Of a stretch of DNA of 64,000 nucleotides, positions 11,765 through 21,650 are shown one piece after another. Every line of letters starts with the position of its first letter. Position 1 is the stretch's first letter. The notes beneath the pieces are model-generated. The model saw only the letters and a list, made by a program, of their open reading frames with translations. It was not told where the DNA came from and did no database searches. The DNA comes from Ophioderma brevispina (Eukaryota > Echinodermata > Ophiuroidea > Amphilepidida > Ophiodermatidae), in the NCBI GenBank assembly GCA_023653785.1, contig JAMKCH010058346.1:1-64000 (forward strand), in the 5' to 3' direction. Made by a program: the position numbers and the translations under genes.

Positions 11765-12015
11765 GGTTTTGCTGTCTACTGTTTGTATTTTTTTGGTGGT
11801 TATTGGTTCCATTTCTTTGGTGGTTCCCGGTTCCATTTTTTGGTGGTTCCCGGTGTCTAGTGGTTCCATCTCTTTGGTGGTTCCTGATGTATGTTGGTTC
11901 TATTTTTTTAGTGGTTCCTGGTGTCTACCAATTCTATTTTTTTGTTTTTTCCTGGTGTCTACTTGCTAATTTTATTTGATGTTTTCTGGTAATTATGTTG
12001 GTAGTTCCCCTAAGT
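11765..12015 (+). repeat. Minisatellite built on TTTGGTGGTTCC
   Basis: About seven to nine imperfect units, of roughly 30 bp, made of TTTGGTGGTTCC, CGGTGTCTA and GGTTCTATTT. The two overlapping open frames of 66-78 residues rich in W, F and V are products of the repeat and not a gene. Confidence 0.75.
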
Positions 12016-12130
12016 GGTGTTTACTTGTTCCACTTTTCAGATCCCACAGGACCTTTGTGTATAAATTGTGTTTTCACAAATGTTATAGGAACTAGTTTGG
12101 GTTCAAGTCAGATTCTGAAAACATAATAAT

Positions 12131-12294
12131 GATAATATTGGATGATTTTTATCGCAGGATACAAGAATTTATCGGTCTCGCTATGAGTTTTGAAAATATT
12201 GCACTCGTCGCTCTGTGACTCGTACAATATTTTCAAAACTCATAGCTTGACCGATAAATTTTTGTATCCTACTCAAATCATCCAATATTATATC
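12131..12294. repeat. Palindromic foldback element G, copy 2 (near-perfect)
   Basis: This 164-bp segment is almost its own reverse complement. GATAATATTGGATGATTT opens and AAATCATCCAATATTATATC closes. Inside, GGATACAAGAATTTATCGGT pairs with ACCGATAAATTTTTGTATCC, and CTATGAGTTTTGAAAATATT pairs with AATATTTTCAAAACTCATAG, leaving a loop of about 15-20 bases. No coding; a transcript would form a long hairpin. Confidence 0.85.
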
Positions 12295-12777
12295 AATCTT
12301 GTGCTTCATCATCAGTGGTAGCTTGCATATAGTCCATGCTTGCATAAGAGACATGCCTTGGTCTTAACCCAGCACTTTGATTTTTATGCAATAATTTTGC
12401 AGAAATGCAGTTTGAAATACAACGCTGCTAAAATGATTTGGAAATAATTCCATATGCACCCCTTATAAATTCTACAGGAAACAAATTATTTTTTATATAT
12501 GGTCTGCACTAACAAATACCCTAACCCTAAAGCCAAAAATAAAAAAGAATTTGTTATATGTACACCTTCAAATGGGGGGCACATATGGAACTCTTCCCAA
12601 TGCTTCTGACATTGGTTAAGGTGTACGCGACCACAATACAATGTAAATAGTCCCACGTCCAATACACCTAAAATCAAACATGTTAACAACCAAACCAAGG
12701 TGCTTAAGTAACAACGGGAAGGAAATTGCATAACCACACATAAAGGTTGAGAATTGGACCAACCCTTGACCAATTTA
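12295..12777. other. Intergenic; short CCCTAACCCTAA tract
   Basis: No gene is supported. A two-unit telomere-like word lies near 12520. A 111-codon minus-strand frame (12486-12821) runs into the left arm of the following foldback element and resembles no family. Confidence 0.4.
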
Positions 12778-12964
12778 GAGAATAAAGGTATCATTTTAGG
12801 AACCGGTACCCTCTTTATCAATGAATTGAAACCAAGGCAATACCATTATTTTAAGTGGAAGAACAAGGCCAGAGGCCGAGTTCTTCCATGCAAAAATAAT
12901 GGTGTCGCCAGTTTCAATTTGTCGCAAAGAGGGTACCGGTTTCCCAAATCATACCTTTATTCTC
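12778..12964. mobile_element. Foldback element, ~75-bp arms
   Basis: Left arm words GAATAAAGGTAT, AACCGGTACCCTCTTT, AATTGAAAC, ACCATTATTTT, GGAAGAAC are mirrored in order on the right as GTTCTTCC, AAAATAATGGT, GTTTCAATT, AAAGAGGGTACCGGTT and ATACCTTTATTC. Weaker pairing may extend to about 12740 and 13025. The outermost right word CCTTTATTCTCATTCTTAA is shared with element K (48.79 and 61.84 kb), suggesting a related end. Confidence 0.75.
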
Positions 12965-13394
12965 ATTCTTAAACAGCTTTGCAATTTAAGGTCATCTGTA
13001 ACCCAATTTTGCGATACTTTATGGTTTAAACACAACAAGAAAGGACTGCCACCACCCAATGACAAAAATCGAACAACCTGTTGAACGCAACGATCATATG
13101 CAAGGAGACGCAACGTTGGCAGGCACATGCAAACGTAGCAAAACGCGGTATGACGCGAGCGCTTCAACCTAAAAATAATGTCAATACGCAGCACAGGGCC
13201 TACTTGGGTTCAATTGTCTAATTGAACCCTGGCAGCAACCAATGAAATTGGGCTTACATTTTCACGCTGTTTAAGAAGTCAACCCATTAAAACCAGACAA
13301 CATATTGGCATAATTTCAAGGAGATGATGGTAGTCAATGACTCTGGAGAAGTTGTATTGATTAATGATGACATTAATGAACGTCAATGTGTAAT
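12965..13394. other. Intergenic, nothing recognised
   Basis: No coding signal beyond short frames of 61-81 codons that overlap one another on both strands. No repeat partner was found in the window. Confidence 0.4.
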
Positions 13395-13640
13395 ATTTGG
13401 TATCAAATTCCGACTTGAGATAAACAAAGCTTGCCAATGAATATCCTCAGATTATAAGCCGTACTGTTACAGTTTGCCTCAAACACCAATATTTATTGAT
13501 CTTTGTTTATTCTCTACTGGTGTAGAGCCACAATCAGCTGTTTAGTGTAATCTTGAGGTTCCTTGCTCTATGTCTATGGAGACAATATGACAAATTTTCC
13601 TCAAATACTTTCCATTTTTTCACTATTTTGGTGTTTTTGT
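13395..13640 (+). repeat. Interspersed repeat R2, copy 2
   Basis: Collinear with 785-1080: GGTATCAAATTCCGACTTGAG, TGATCTTTGTTTATTC, CACAATCAGCTGTTTAG, TTTTGGTGTTTTTGTGCCT. The copies differ by many small indels, so they are old. 13641-13840 has nothing recognised. Confidence 0.65.
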
Positions 13641-13840
13641 GCCTCCAATAAAGTAGTTATTGTTGGAATTGTACATAGTTATCTTGATTATACGCTAGAA
13701 AATGCATTTCAACATTTTTTGTCTTCCCGTATATGCTCCTGCTTTTCCCTTTTAACCTGTTATCAAAATATCAAAACTGGCCAAGAAATCTCTCCTAGTG
13801 CACCACATTATAGCTGACCTGTGAATCAGTCTGCATGGCT

Positions 13841-13964
13841 TAGTGTAAATGCAAAAGCCCTGGCGAATTTGCAGCCTTAAGGAAATAAACTGCAGCACAT
13901 CACATGCAGTTTATTCCGTTGAGGCTTCCGAATTCGCACAATAGTGCATTTGTGTTTTACACTA
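13841..13964. mobile_element. Small hairpin MITE
   Basis: Ends AGTGTAAA and TTTACACT. The inner arms GGCGAATTTGCAGCCTTAAG and CTTCCGAATTCGC pair loosely, and the innermost stem GGAAATAAACTGC / GCAGTTTATTCC pairs almost perfectly around a loop of about 12 bases. The total is about 124 bp and non-coding. Confidence 0.65.
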
Positions 13965-14647
13965 ACTATCTGCATGTTATGATAGCCGACCAGCAATTCT
14001 GTTCTAGGCCCAGTATTAGTTAGCTCAAAAGCCTATAAGCCCTATAAATTTTGATCCTTTTAATTAAAATGGCAATTTCAAATGAAAACCAGGCCACATC
14101 ATATTAACTCATGGTCTTGTTACTCTAATGCCCTGTGTATCTCTTGTGTTAAAAAGATAAAAATGCCATGTGATATTCTTTTCCGTTTGGGTGATTACTC
14201 ATTGTTTGTATAAAGAATTTCATCTTTATCTGGACGCACAGAAGATAGAAGTGGATATAAGTGTGCGTGCATTGCAGAAGAGCCCAGTGGTTCAACCTTG
14301 ATGACATGAGGAAAGATTACATGCCAACTTTCCTCATTTCCATATCGTTCATCGGGGACATTTTCATTGTACGATCATTGTTTTTCTGTGTAAAAACAAT
14401 CGGCCTAACTGGTAAGGACAGTGTTGATGAGGTGCAGACCTAACTTTTCTAATGCTACGCGGCCATTTTTGCTTATACGAAGAAATTCAACTAGAGTTAT
14501 TATTACCCCTCGTATGTTATGGCCGTCACACGTCGTCTCCTACTAAGACATTGGCTGTATGAAGAATAGATTCCAATTAACCCCGCTCATACCTGGTTGT
14601 CGCATAACAAGCTACTAATACTAAGTAACTACATACGCATTTCAATA
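13965..14647. other. Intergenic, nothing recognised
   Basis: AT-rich DNA. The longest frame is 60 codons (14261-14443) without family resemblance. Confidence 0.4.
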
Positions 14648-14655
14648 GTCATCGG

Positions 14656-14883
14656 CAGGGTTGTCACTACGTCGGGCGGCACCGTGCGGCAGTCACACGT
14701 TACACTCAGCCAAATTTAACCCGGCACTCAAAGGATATATCCTTGCCGCCCGTCACTCAAATCCAAATTGACCTTAAAGCAGCTATAAAATGCTACTGAT
14801 TTAAGCAATTTGTCAGTATTTTGGAAGCAAATTTCGTCAAATTTAAACACCCGGCACTAAATTTTTGGCTGGTGACAACCCTG
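14656..14883. mobile_element. hAT-type MITE with 8-bp target duplication
   Basis: Terminal repeats CAGGGTTGTCAC and GTGACAACCCTG bound a 228-bp element with further inner pairing (GGGCGGCAC near the left against CCCGGCACT near the right). It is flanked by GTCATCGG (14648-14655) and ATCATCGG (14884-14891), a 7-of-8 match. CAGGG-type ends with 8-bp duplications are typical of hAT elements. No transposase is inside, so it is non-autonomous. Confidence 0.85.
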
Positions 14884-14952
14884 ATCATCGGCACACTGTT
14901 TGACAATTATTTTACTGTTTCTGCTACTGGTGTAATCTGATGTAATCATTTT

Positions 14953-15147
14953 CTACATCTAGGCCACAACTCAAGCACAGATCCCTTACAGCTTCCTGAT
15001 TATACCTGGCTGGATCAAGAGAGACAAGTAAAGTAATAAGCTTCTTGCCTAGCAACACACACATCATCTCTGATTGGGTTTGAACCCGCAATCTTCCCGA
15101 TCACCCAAAGTCGAATGCTCTAACTTCTGCACCAACGTGTCCTCTCT
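14953..15147 (-). mobile_element. tRNA-derived SINE, unit 1
   Basis: On the minus strand the head reads GGTGCAGAAGTTAGAGCATT (box-A-like, about 15117-15136) and GCGGGTTCAAACCCAATC (box-B-like, about 15074-15091), the spacing of a tRNA gene with internal RNA polymerase III promoter. The body follows to CTAGATGTAG at 14953. It is repeated head to tail with the next unit. Confidence 0.75.
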
Positions 15148-15353
15148 CTACATCTAGGCCACAATGCAAAGAACACCTAGCTCCTTATAGCTCTTCCCTG
15201 TTTCACCTGGGTGGATCGCGAGACATTTGAAGTGAAAACAAGCTGTCCTTTCCTAGGAAACACAAACGTCATCTCTGACTGAGTTCGAACCCACATCTTT
15301 CTGATCACAAAGTCTAATGCTCTAACCTGCTGTACCACCGCATCCTCTCTATG
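15148..15353 (-). mobile_element. tRNA-derived SINE, unit 2 (tandem)
   Basis: Same layout as unit 1, offset by about 195-200 bp. Box-A-like TGGTACAGCAGGTTAGAGCA (about 15319-15338), box-B-like GTGGGTTCGAACTC (15281-15294), then a body with CAGAGATGACGTTTGTG and GGCCTAGATGTAG. Both units end in the same body word, so the pair is a true tandem dimer. The units differ at many sites and so are not a recent copy. Confidence 0.75.
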
Positions 15354-15576
15354 CAGTCAATACCTTGTAGGTGATCTTGCTGTGTTCTATAGTGCATGTT
15401 TTTCTTCGGACAATAATTAATAAACCACCTACCGTGAAAAAAAGCAGTACAAGAGCTTTTGGCATCCTTGTATTTGGCGACCACGATGAAAAGTGTGACC
15501 GCCTTGCTGTTTGCTACAATGACTACCTCATCGCCTCATTTTCCATACAGTAGTAGCGCGCAATGAAAAATGAACA

Positions 15577-15990
15577 ATGTTAACTACCTGGCTTACATCA
15601 ACTAATCTCTCTGAATCGAAATGCAAAACTGAAAACGCTACAGACAGACGAATGCAAAGATATCAGTTTCACAGTGACCGCACCCGTCGGCATGGGGATT
15701 CGCATGAGCGTACAGCCGATAGACCTGGACTTATACAATTATTTCTACATGTGTTGCCTGATGAGGAAACGGTGAATTTTGAACGTGACCTTTTATGCCT
15801 TCACGGAAGCAGCCGGACCGTGTTATACCAATTTCCTCCAGTGATAACCCTCGAATCACATCAAAGCCTCGTACACGATACATTTCGCCATTTGAGCGTG
15901 ACCTTTCAACTGAGATGCAGTTTTCTTCTGAAATGGCGGAACATCACCCTGAAGAATGATGACAGACAACATAAAAGTAAGCTTTGTTAA
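15577..15990 (+). CDS. Possible upstream exon of the receptor gene (uncertain)
   Basis: A 137-codon frame is open immediately upstream of the LRR region on the same strand, the longest non-repeat frame nearby. It contains a stretch FERDLLCLHGSSRTVLYQF followed by hydrophobic/acidic alternation, faintly like part of a CUB-type beta-sandwich domain, but no diagnostic pattern is complete. Near its end the DNA AAAGTAAGC (about 15972-15980) would make a good splice donor. No signal peptide is visible at its ATG. It could equally be chance open DNA. Confidence 0.3.
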   Translation: MLTTWLTSTNLSESKCKTENATDRRMQRYQFHSDRTRRHGDSHERTADRPGLIQLFLHVLPDEETVNFERDLLCLHGSSRTVLYQFPPVITLESHQSLVHDTFRHLSVTFQLRCSFLLKWRNITLKNDDRQHKSKLC

Positions 15991-16949
15991 AGACATTGGT
16001 CTATGTAAGAATCTATGCCTTTTTGATAAAATCTTTCATGTTGATGATACAACAAACTCTTATCCTATAAAAGCTAGTCAACAAAATCCATCAATGATTT
16101 GCCATGTAAAGTACGTCGACCTCTCTTGATGCTGAATATCTTCAAGATAAAATAAACTTGGCAGCATTTCCTGTTGCCCCATCGGTTGTTCTGTAGACTA
16201 TTTTTTCGGCAGAGATTTTCAAATTGATTGCTCTTTAAAATGGGTCAACTTGTACTAAAACATTTACTCACATTTCCGGAAAATAACGTCACCAATTTTG
16301 AATCATATGGCAGCTCTGATGGGTCCTCTAAACACTTATAGGAATCGGCCCCAATAGCTTTGAGCAACTTTTGAATATAAAAAAAAAAAAAAAAAAAAAA
16401 CATCACATTCTTGCTGCTCAGCAGTAACAACATTACAAACCTTAGTCAAGATACCTTCAGAGGATGCAACAACTTGAAGTACTAGATCTATCTTATAATC
16501 CAGCTTGCAAAATATCAAACCAATACTTTTTCAGGTTTGCTCTTGTTCTAAAGCAACTATTTTGAATGGAGCATCAGTTGGCAGATCTCAACAATAATAT
16601 GTTCCATGCTTGTCTGCGTTAAAAGTATTGTATCTTAGCAAAACAATGTCAGCAGTCCTTGAATTCCATATATTTTTCAATTCTGAAAAGTCTAGAGGTG
16701 TTGTCTGTACCGTGAACAATATCACTCACTTAAATGACAATTGCCCATATTTTTCTGAAAATAACACGATTTACAATATTGAGGTTTTAACTTTTCATCA
16801 GAATCAGTTTGGCCCTTGCTGAATTTCATTCTTGCTACCATGAATAACCTATTCGTTCTCACCTGTCATCTGTCGGTCAATTTTTATGGTTCTTCCAGAT
16901 TGCTCATTTCAAGTCCTATATTTGCCTGAAAATATGATAACCAGGTTAC

Positions 16950-19900
16950 ATGTCGGTAACATATTCAGTGACCTTGTTCAGTTGACAGAACTTGGGCTGC
17001 ATGAAAATAAGTTAAACTGAGGTGATGTTAAATTTGTTTGTAGGAATTGAGTTCTTATATTAACACTGCACACAACTAACTTCCAAACAACATTGAACCT
17101 GTGCATTTTCAGGACCTTGGTCGTTGACAAAACTTTGGCTGTATGAAAAGGAGTTAACTGAGCGCATGTAGATTTGTGTTGTATGGATGATTGATTTATT
17201 ATATTAACACTGCACACAAATAGGCTTACAACACTGGAACCTGGCATTTTCAGGGACCATTGGTCAGTTGACAAAACTTTTATACTATATGAAATGAGTT
17301 AACTGATCTGCATGTAATTTATTTAAAGGATTAGGTGATTTATCAATACTTATGCTTACAGAATAACAGCCTAGACATTGGAACCTGGCATTTTCAGGAC
17401 CTGTTCAGGTTGACAAACTTTGGCTGTATGAACATGATTTACTGAGCTGCATTAGATTTGGGGGTAGGGGATCGGTAGGGATAGGGATTGAATTAATATT
17501 AGCACTTCACACAAATAGGCTTACAACACCTGGGAACCTGGCCCTTTTCAGGGACCTTAGTCAGTTGACAGAACTTTGGCTGTATGGAAATGAGTTACCT
17601 GAGCTGCCAATGCAATTTATTTGTAGGGATGAGGGGATTTTTATTAATTTAGCACTTTACAGCAAATAGGCTTAAAACCCTGAACCTGCATTTTCAGTAC
17701 ATTAGTCAGTTGACAGAACTTTGGCTGAATGGAAATGAGTTAACTGAGCTGCATGCAGATTTATTTGTAGGGATGAGGGAATTTATAAAATTTACGCTTC
17801 ACACAAATATGCTTAAAACGCTAGAAGAACCTACTACATTTTCACACGACCTTGGTCATTTGACAGAACTTGGCGGTATGAAAAAAGTTACCTTGAGCGC
17901 ATGTTAGATTTATTTAAAGTAGTTAGGTGATTTATCATACTTAGGCTTGCAGAATAACAGCTGAGACATTTGGAACCGGCCATTTTCAAGGACCTTGTTC
18001 AGTTTGACAAAACTTTGGCTGTATGGAATGAGTTAACGAGCTGCATGTAATTTATTTGTAGGATATTGATTTATTTAATGTTAGCACTTCACACAAATAG
18101 GCTTACAACACTGGAACCTGGCATTTTCAGGGACATTGGTCAGTTTGAAAGAACTTGGCTGTATGGAACTGAATTTAACTGAGCTGCATGTAGATTTATT
18201 TGTAGGGTATGAGTGATTTATTAATATTAGCACTTCACACAAATAGGCTTACAACAACACTGGAACCTGGCATTTTCAGGGACCGTTTGTCAGTTGACAA
18301 ACTTTGGGCTGGGTGTGGAAGAGTGTAACTGAGCTGCATGGTAGATTTATTTGTAGGGAATTAGTGGATTATTAATATTGCACTTCACACAAATGGGCTT
18401 ATACAGCACTGGAACCTGCATTTTCAGGACCCTTGTCATTTGACAAATACTTTCACTAAAGACAATGAGTTAACTGAGCTTGCATGTATATTTATTTAGA
18501 GGATTAGTGATTAGTATTACTTAGCCTCTACAGAATAACAGCCTTAAGACATTGGAACAGGGCATTTTTCATCAGGGACCTTGTCAGTTGACAGAACTTT
18601 GGCTGTATGGAAATGAGTTAGACTGATCTGCATGTAGATTTATTGTAGGATTATATTTAGTAATATAGCACTACTGCCCACCAATGCTTAAAACACTGGA
18701 ACCTGGCAATTTTCAGGACATTAGTCAGTTGACAGAACTTTGGCTGAATGGAATGAGTTCAACTGAGCGCAATGCATATTTATTTTGTATGGAGAGTGGA
18801 TTTATTAACATTACTTACTACTGCTTCACACCAATAGGCTTAAAACGCTAGAACCTAGCATTGTCGGTACCTGGTCTTTGACAGAACTTGGCTGTATGAA
18901 AATGAGTTAACTTAGGCTGCATTTAATTTATTTAAAGATTAGGTTATTTATCATATTTAGCTTGCAGAATACAGCCTTAGACATTGGAATCTGGCATTTT
19001 CGGACCTTGTTCCTTGACAGAATCTTTGTCTGTAGGGAATAGTTAACTAGCGGCATTTAGATTTATTTGTAGGGATGAGTTGATTTATTAAGTCAGCACT
19101 TCAACCACATAGGCTTACAAACACCGGAACCTAGCATTTTCAGGGACCTGTTCGATTGACAGAACTTTGGCTGTATGAAAATGAGTTAACTGAGCTGCAT
19201 GCAGATTATTTGTAGGGATGAGTGATTTATTAATATTAGCACTGCACACCAATAGGCTTAAAACACTGGAACCTGGCATTTTCAGGGAACATTAGTCGTT
19301 GGAAATAACTTTGGCTGAATGGAAATGAGTTAACTGAGCTGATGCAGATTTATTTGTAGGATGAGTGATTTATTACAATTTACTGCTTCACACAAATAGG
19401 TTAAAGGACGCTAGAACCTAGCATTTTCAGGGACCGTTGGTCAGTTGACCGACTTTGGCTGGTTATGAAATGAAGTTTAAACCTGAGCTGCCTGTATATT
19501 TAATTTGAAAAGGTTAGGTGATTTATTTATACTTAAGCTTGCAGAATAACCCCTTCAGACTTTAATCTGGCATTTTCAGGACCTTGTTCAGTTGAACAGA
19601 ACTTGAGTCTATATGAAATGAGTTAACGGAGGCGTGCATGTAGATCTATTTAGAGATTAGGTGTTTAATTAACTTAGCCCTTATTACAAAATAACATCCT
19701 GAAACATTGGAACCTGGCATTTTCAGTGACCTTGTTCAGTTGACAGAACTTTGGCTGTATGGAATGAGTTAACTGAGCTGCATGTAGATTTATTTGTAGG
19801 GATGAGTGATTTATTATCTTAGCACCCTCACACCAATAGGCTTAAAACACTGGAACCTGGCATTTTCAGGGACTGTCAGTTGACAGACTTTGGCCTGTAT

Positions 19901-20290
19901 GGTACATTAGTTTAACTGAGCTGCATGTCGATTTATTGGTAGGGATGAGGATGTATAATATTAGCACTTTACACAAATAGGCTTAAAACCCTGGTACCTG
20001 GCATTTTCAGGACCTTGGTCAGTTGAACAAAACTTTCACATATGAAAATGAGTTAACGGAAGCTGGCCTGTAAATTTATTTACAGGATTAAGTAATTTAT
20101 CATACTTACCTACAGAATAACAGCCTTAAGACATTGGAACCTGCATTTTCAGGGACCTTGTTCTGTTGACAAAACTTTGGCTGTATGGAATGAGTTAACT
20201 GAGCTGCATGTAGATTTATTTGTCGGGGATGAGTGATTTATTAATATTAGCACTGGGCATAAATAGGCTTAGAACCCTGGAACCAGGGCC
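16950..20290 (+). repeat. Tandem array of ~23 units, 144 bp each, coding two 24-aa LRRs
   Basis: The consensus unit encodes a first LRR LTELWLYGNELTELHVDLF and a second LILALHTNRLTTLEPGIF, 48 residues together. Landmarks (CACACAAATAGG or its variants) recur from about 17035 to 20220 with a mean spacing near 145 bp. Two unit types alternate. Type A has LALHTNRLTTLEPG. Type B has LGLQNNSLKTLEPG with GLGDLSYL in place of GMSDLLIL. B units fall at positions 3, 7, 11, 14, 18, 19 and 22, a mostly four-unit spacing. Individual units carry one to several single-base gains or losses, so no long frame survives; the longest pieces (e.g. 17710-17907) cover about one unit. Confidence 0.85.
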
Positions 20291-20689
20291 TTCCGGAATC
20301 TGTCTCATTTAGAAGCACTTATGCTAGAGTACAACACCTTGTCAGCTTTCCCGATCACCCTGTTCCAAAGTTTGCATAGTTTAATTTTCCTGTCCTTGAA
20401 CAATAATATCTTAGTGCTGTGCCCCATGAAACTTTCCAAGGTCTATTAAACTTTGAGTTCTTGACCGGAGAGGAAACACCGTGCAAGTAGCACAGCTGGT
20501 CTCACCACTGTGAAATGGCACCATTTTACTTGTAGATACACCAGGTATATGCTGCTTTGTTAAGGAATCTGTAGGACCTAAATTATTACAAGTGAAGCAA
20601 GTCTCCAATTTAACATGCAAACAGCTTTTACCCAGACACCTGGATCGACGTTTCATGTGTGTTACCGTGAGGGTGTACTTCATCACACA

Positions 20690-21650
20690 TTCATAGTTTT
20701 CATCGGTGGCTGTAACAAACTTTTGAAGGAAACAAAAGAATTAAAGCATAGCACTTATATCGAGCCTTGCTGCATCCTGACTTCCTCATGGGCATGTATA
20801 TGCTAATAATAGCAACAGCCGATCTCTACTATGGGGAATCTTTCCCTGCCGAGTCCATGAATTGGCGTAATGGCACGATATGCAAAATGGCAGCAGTATT
20901 GTCAGTCTTTTCCTGCGCAGCATCGCTGTTTTTTGTTACCCTCCTAGCCCTAGAAAGATACTGGGTTTTGGGTCAAAATAATAACAGCCCTACAGAGAAT
21001 AGCTAAAAAACTTTTTGTAAAAATCAGTACTTTCTGCTTATCATAGTTTTTGGAGTTGCAACAGCCTTGATCATCCCACCAACAGTTTTGCACAGTGAGC
21101 GTGTTTGAACTAATCATAAGTGTGGATTGGATTACCATTGGCTAGAATGCTTACCAACAGAAAGAAATTTGAAATTTTACAGTATCAAGGAATCAAATGG
21201 AATAGAGTCTGATAGAATATGCTCTCCATTTGAAATATTACAGGAAGCACACCATATACTACTTTTTTTCGCATCTGGTCTTTTTATCGATTTAATTCCT
21301 AGTTTGCTATCACTGTTATTTTGTCATACTTGCCACTGATTTTGACATTTAGAACAACACATCCGAGCATAAAAATTACATTGAGTAGTAATTATTAGGT
21401 TTACAGTTTTTTTCCTTTGAATGTGTCACTTTTTGGATAACCCACTTGTGGTTTTAGGATAATGATACAGGCAGAAAACGGATTGTACGTTTCGCCGTAG
21501 TGTTTGCTTGGGTGTGCATCCTTTATTGCCAGTGACTCCGGCATTAAATCCATTTGTTTTATTTCATTTTAAATCATATGAAATTTTATTGCATGATTTC
21601 CTAGAAGTGCTGCAAAAGAAAAGGCACGGAAAAAATGGATTAAGAGCGGG
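20690..21650 (+). other. Seven-transmembrane block of the receptor
   Basis: Cytoplasmic-loop-like KETKELKHSTYI leads into TM2 (DFLMGMYMLIIATADLYY, 20778-20830). An extracellular loop carries the expected cysteine (GTICKM). TM3 (VLSVFSCAASLFFVTLLALE) ends in ERYWVL, occupying the place of the DRY motif. TM4-like IIVFGVATALIIPPTVL follows after a frameshift (21035-21090). ECL2 has WLECLPTE, and TM5 is LLFFASGLFIDLIPSLLSLL. After a gap (about 21340-21460, perhaps a short intron ending TGGTTTTAG) comes TM6 RIVRFAVVFAWVCILY, then after a frameshift the TM7-like VTPALNPFVLFHF. At least three frame breaks occur. TM1 is poorly seen, and the TM6-TM7 segment is too short for an intact receptor. Confidence 0.75.

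Noticed and set aside
12486..12821. 111-codon minus-strand frame with hydrophobic stretches
   Set aside because: It runs into the left arm of the foldback element at 12778 and has no recognisable family. Treated as chance.
20411..20686. 91-codon minus-strand frame, cysteine-rich
   Set aside because: It is the antisense of the receptor's LRR-to-7TM linker, where the + strand carries the recognisable protein.
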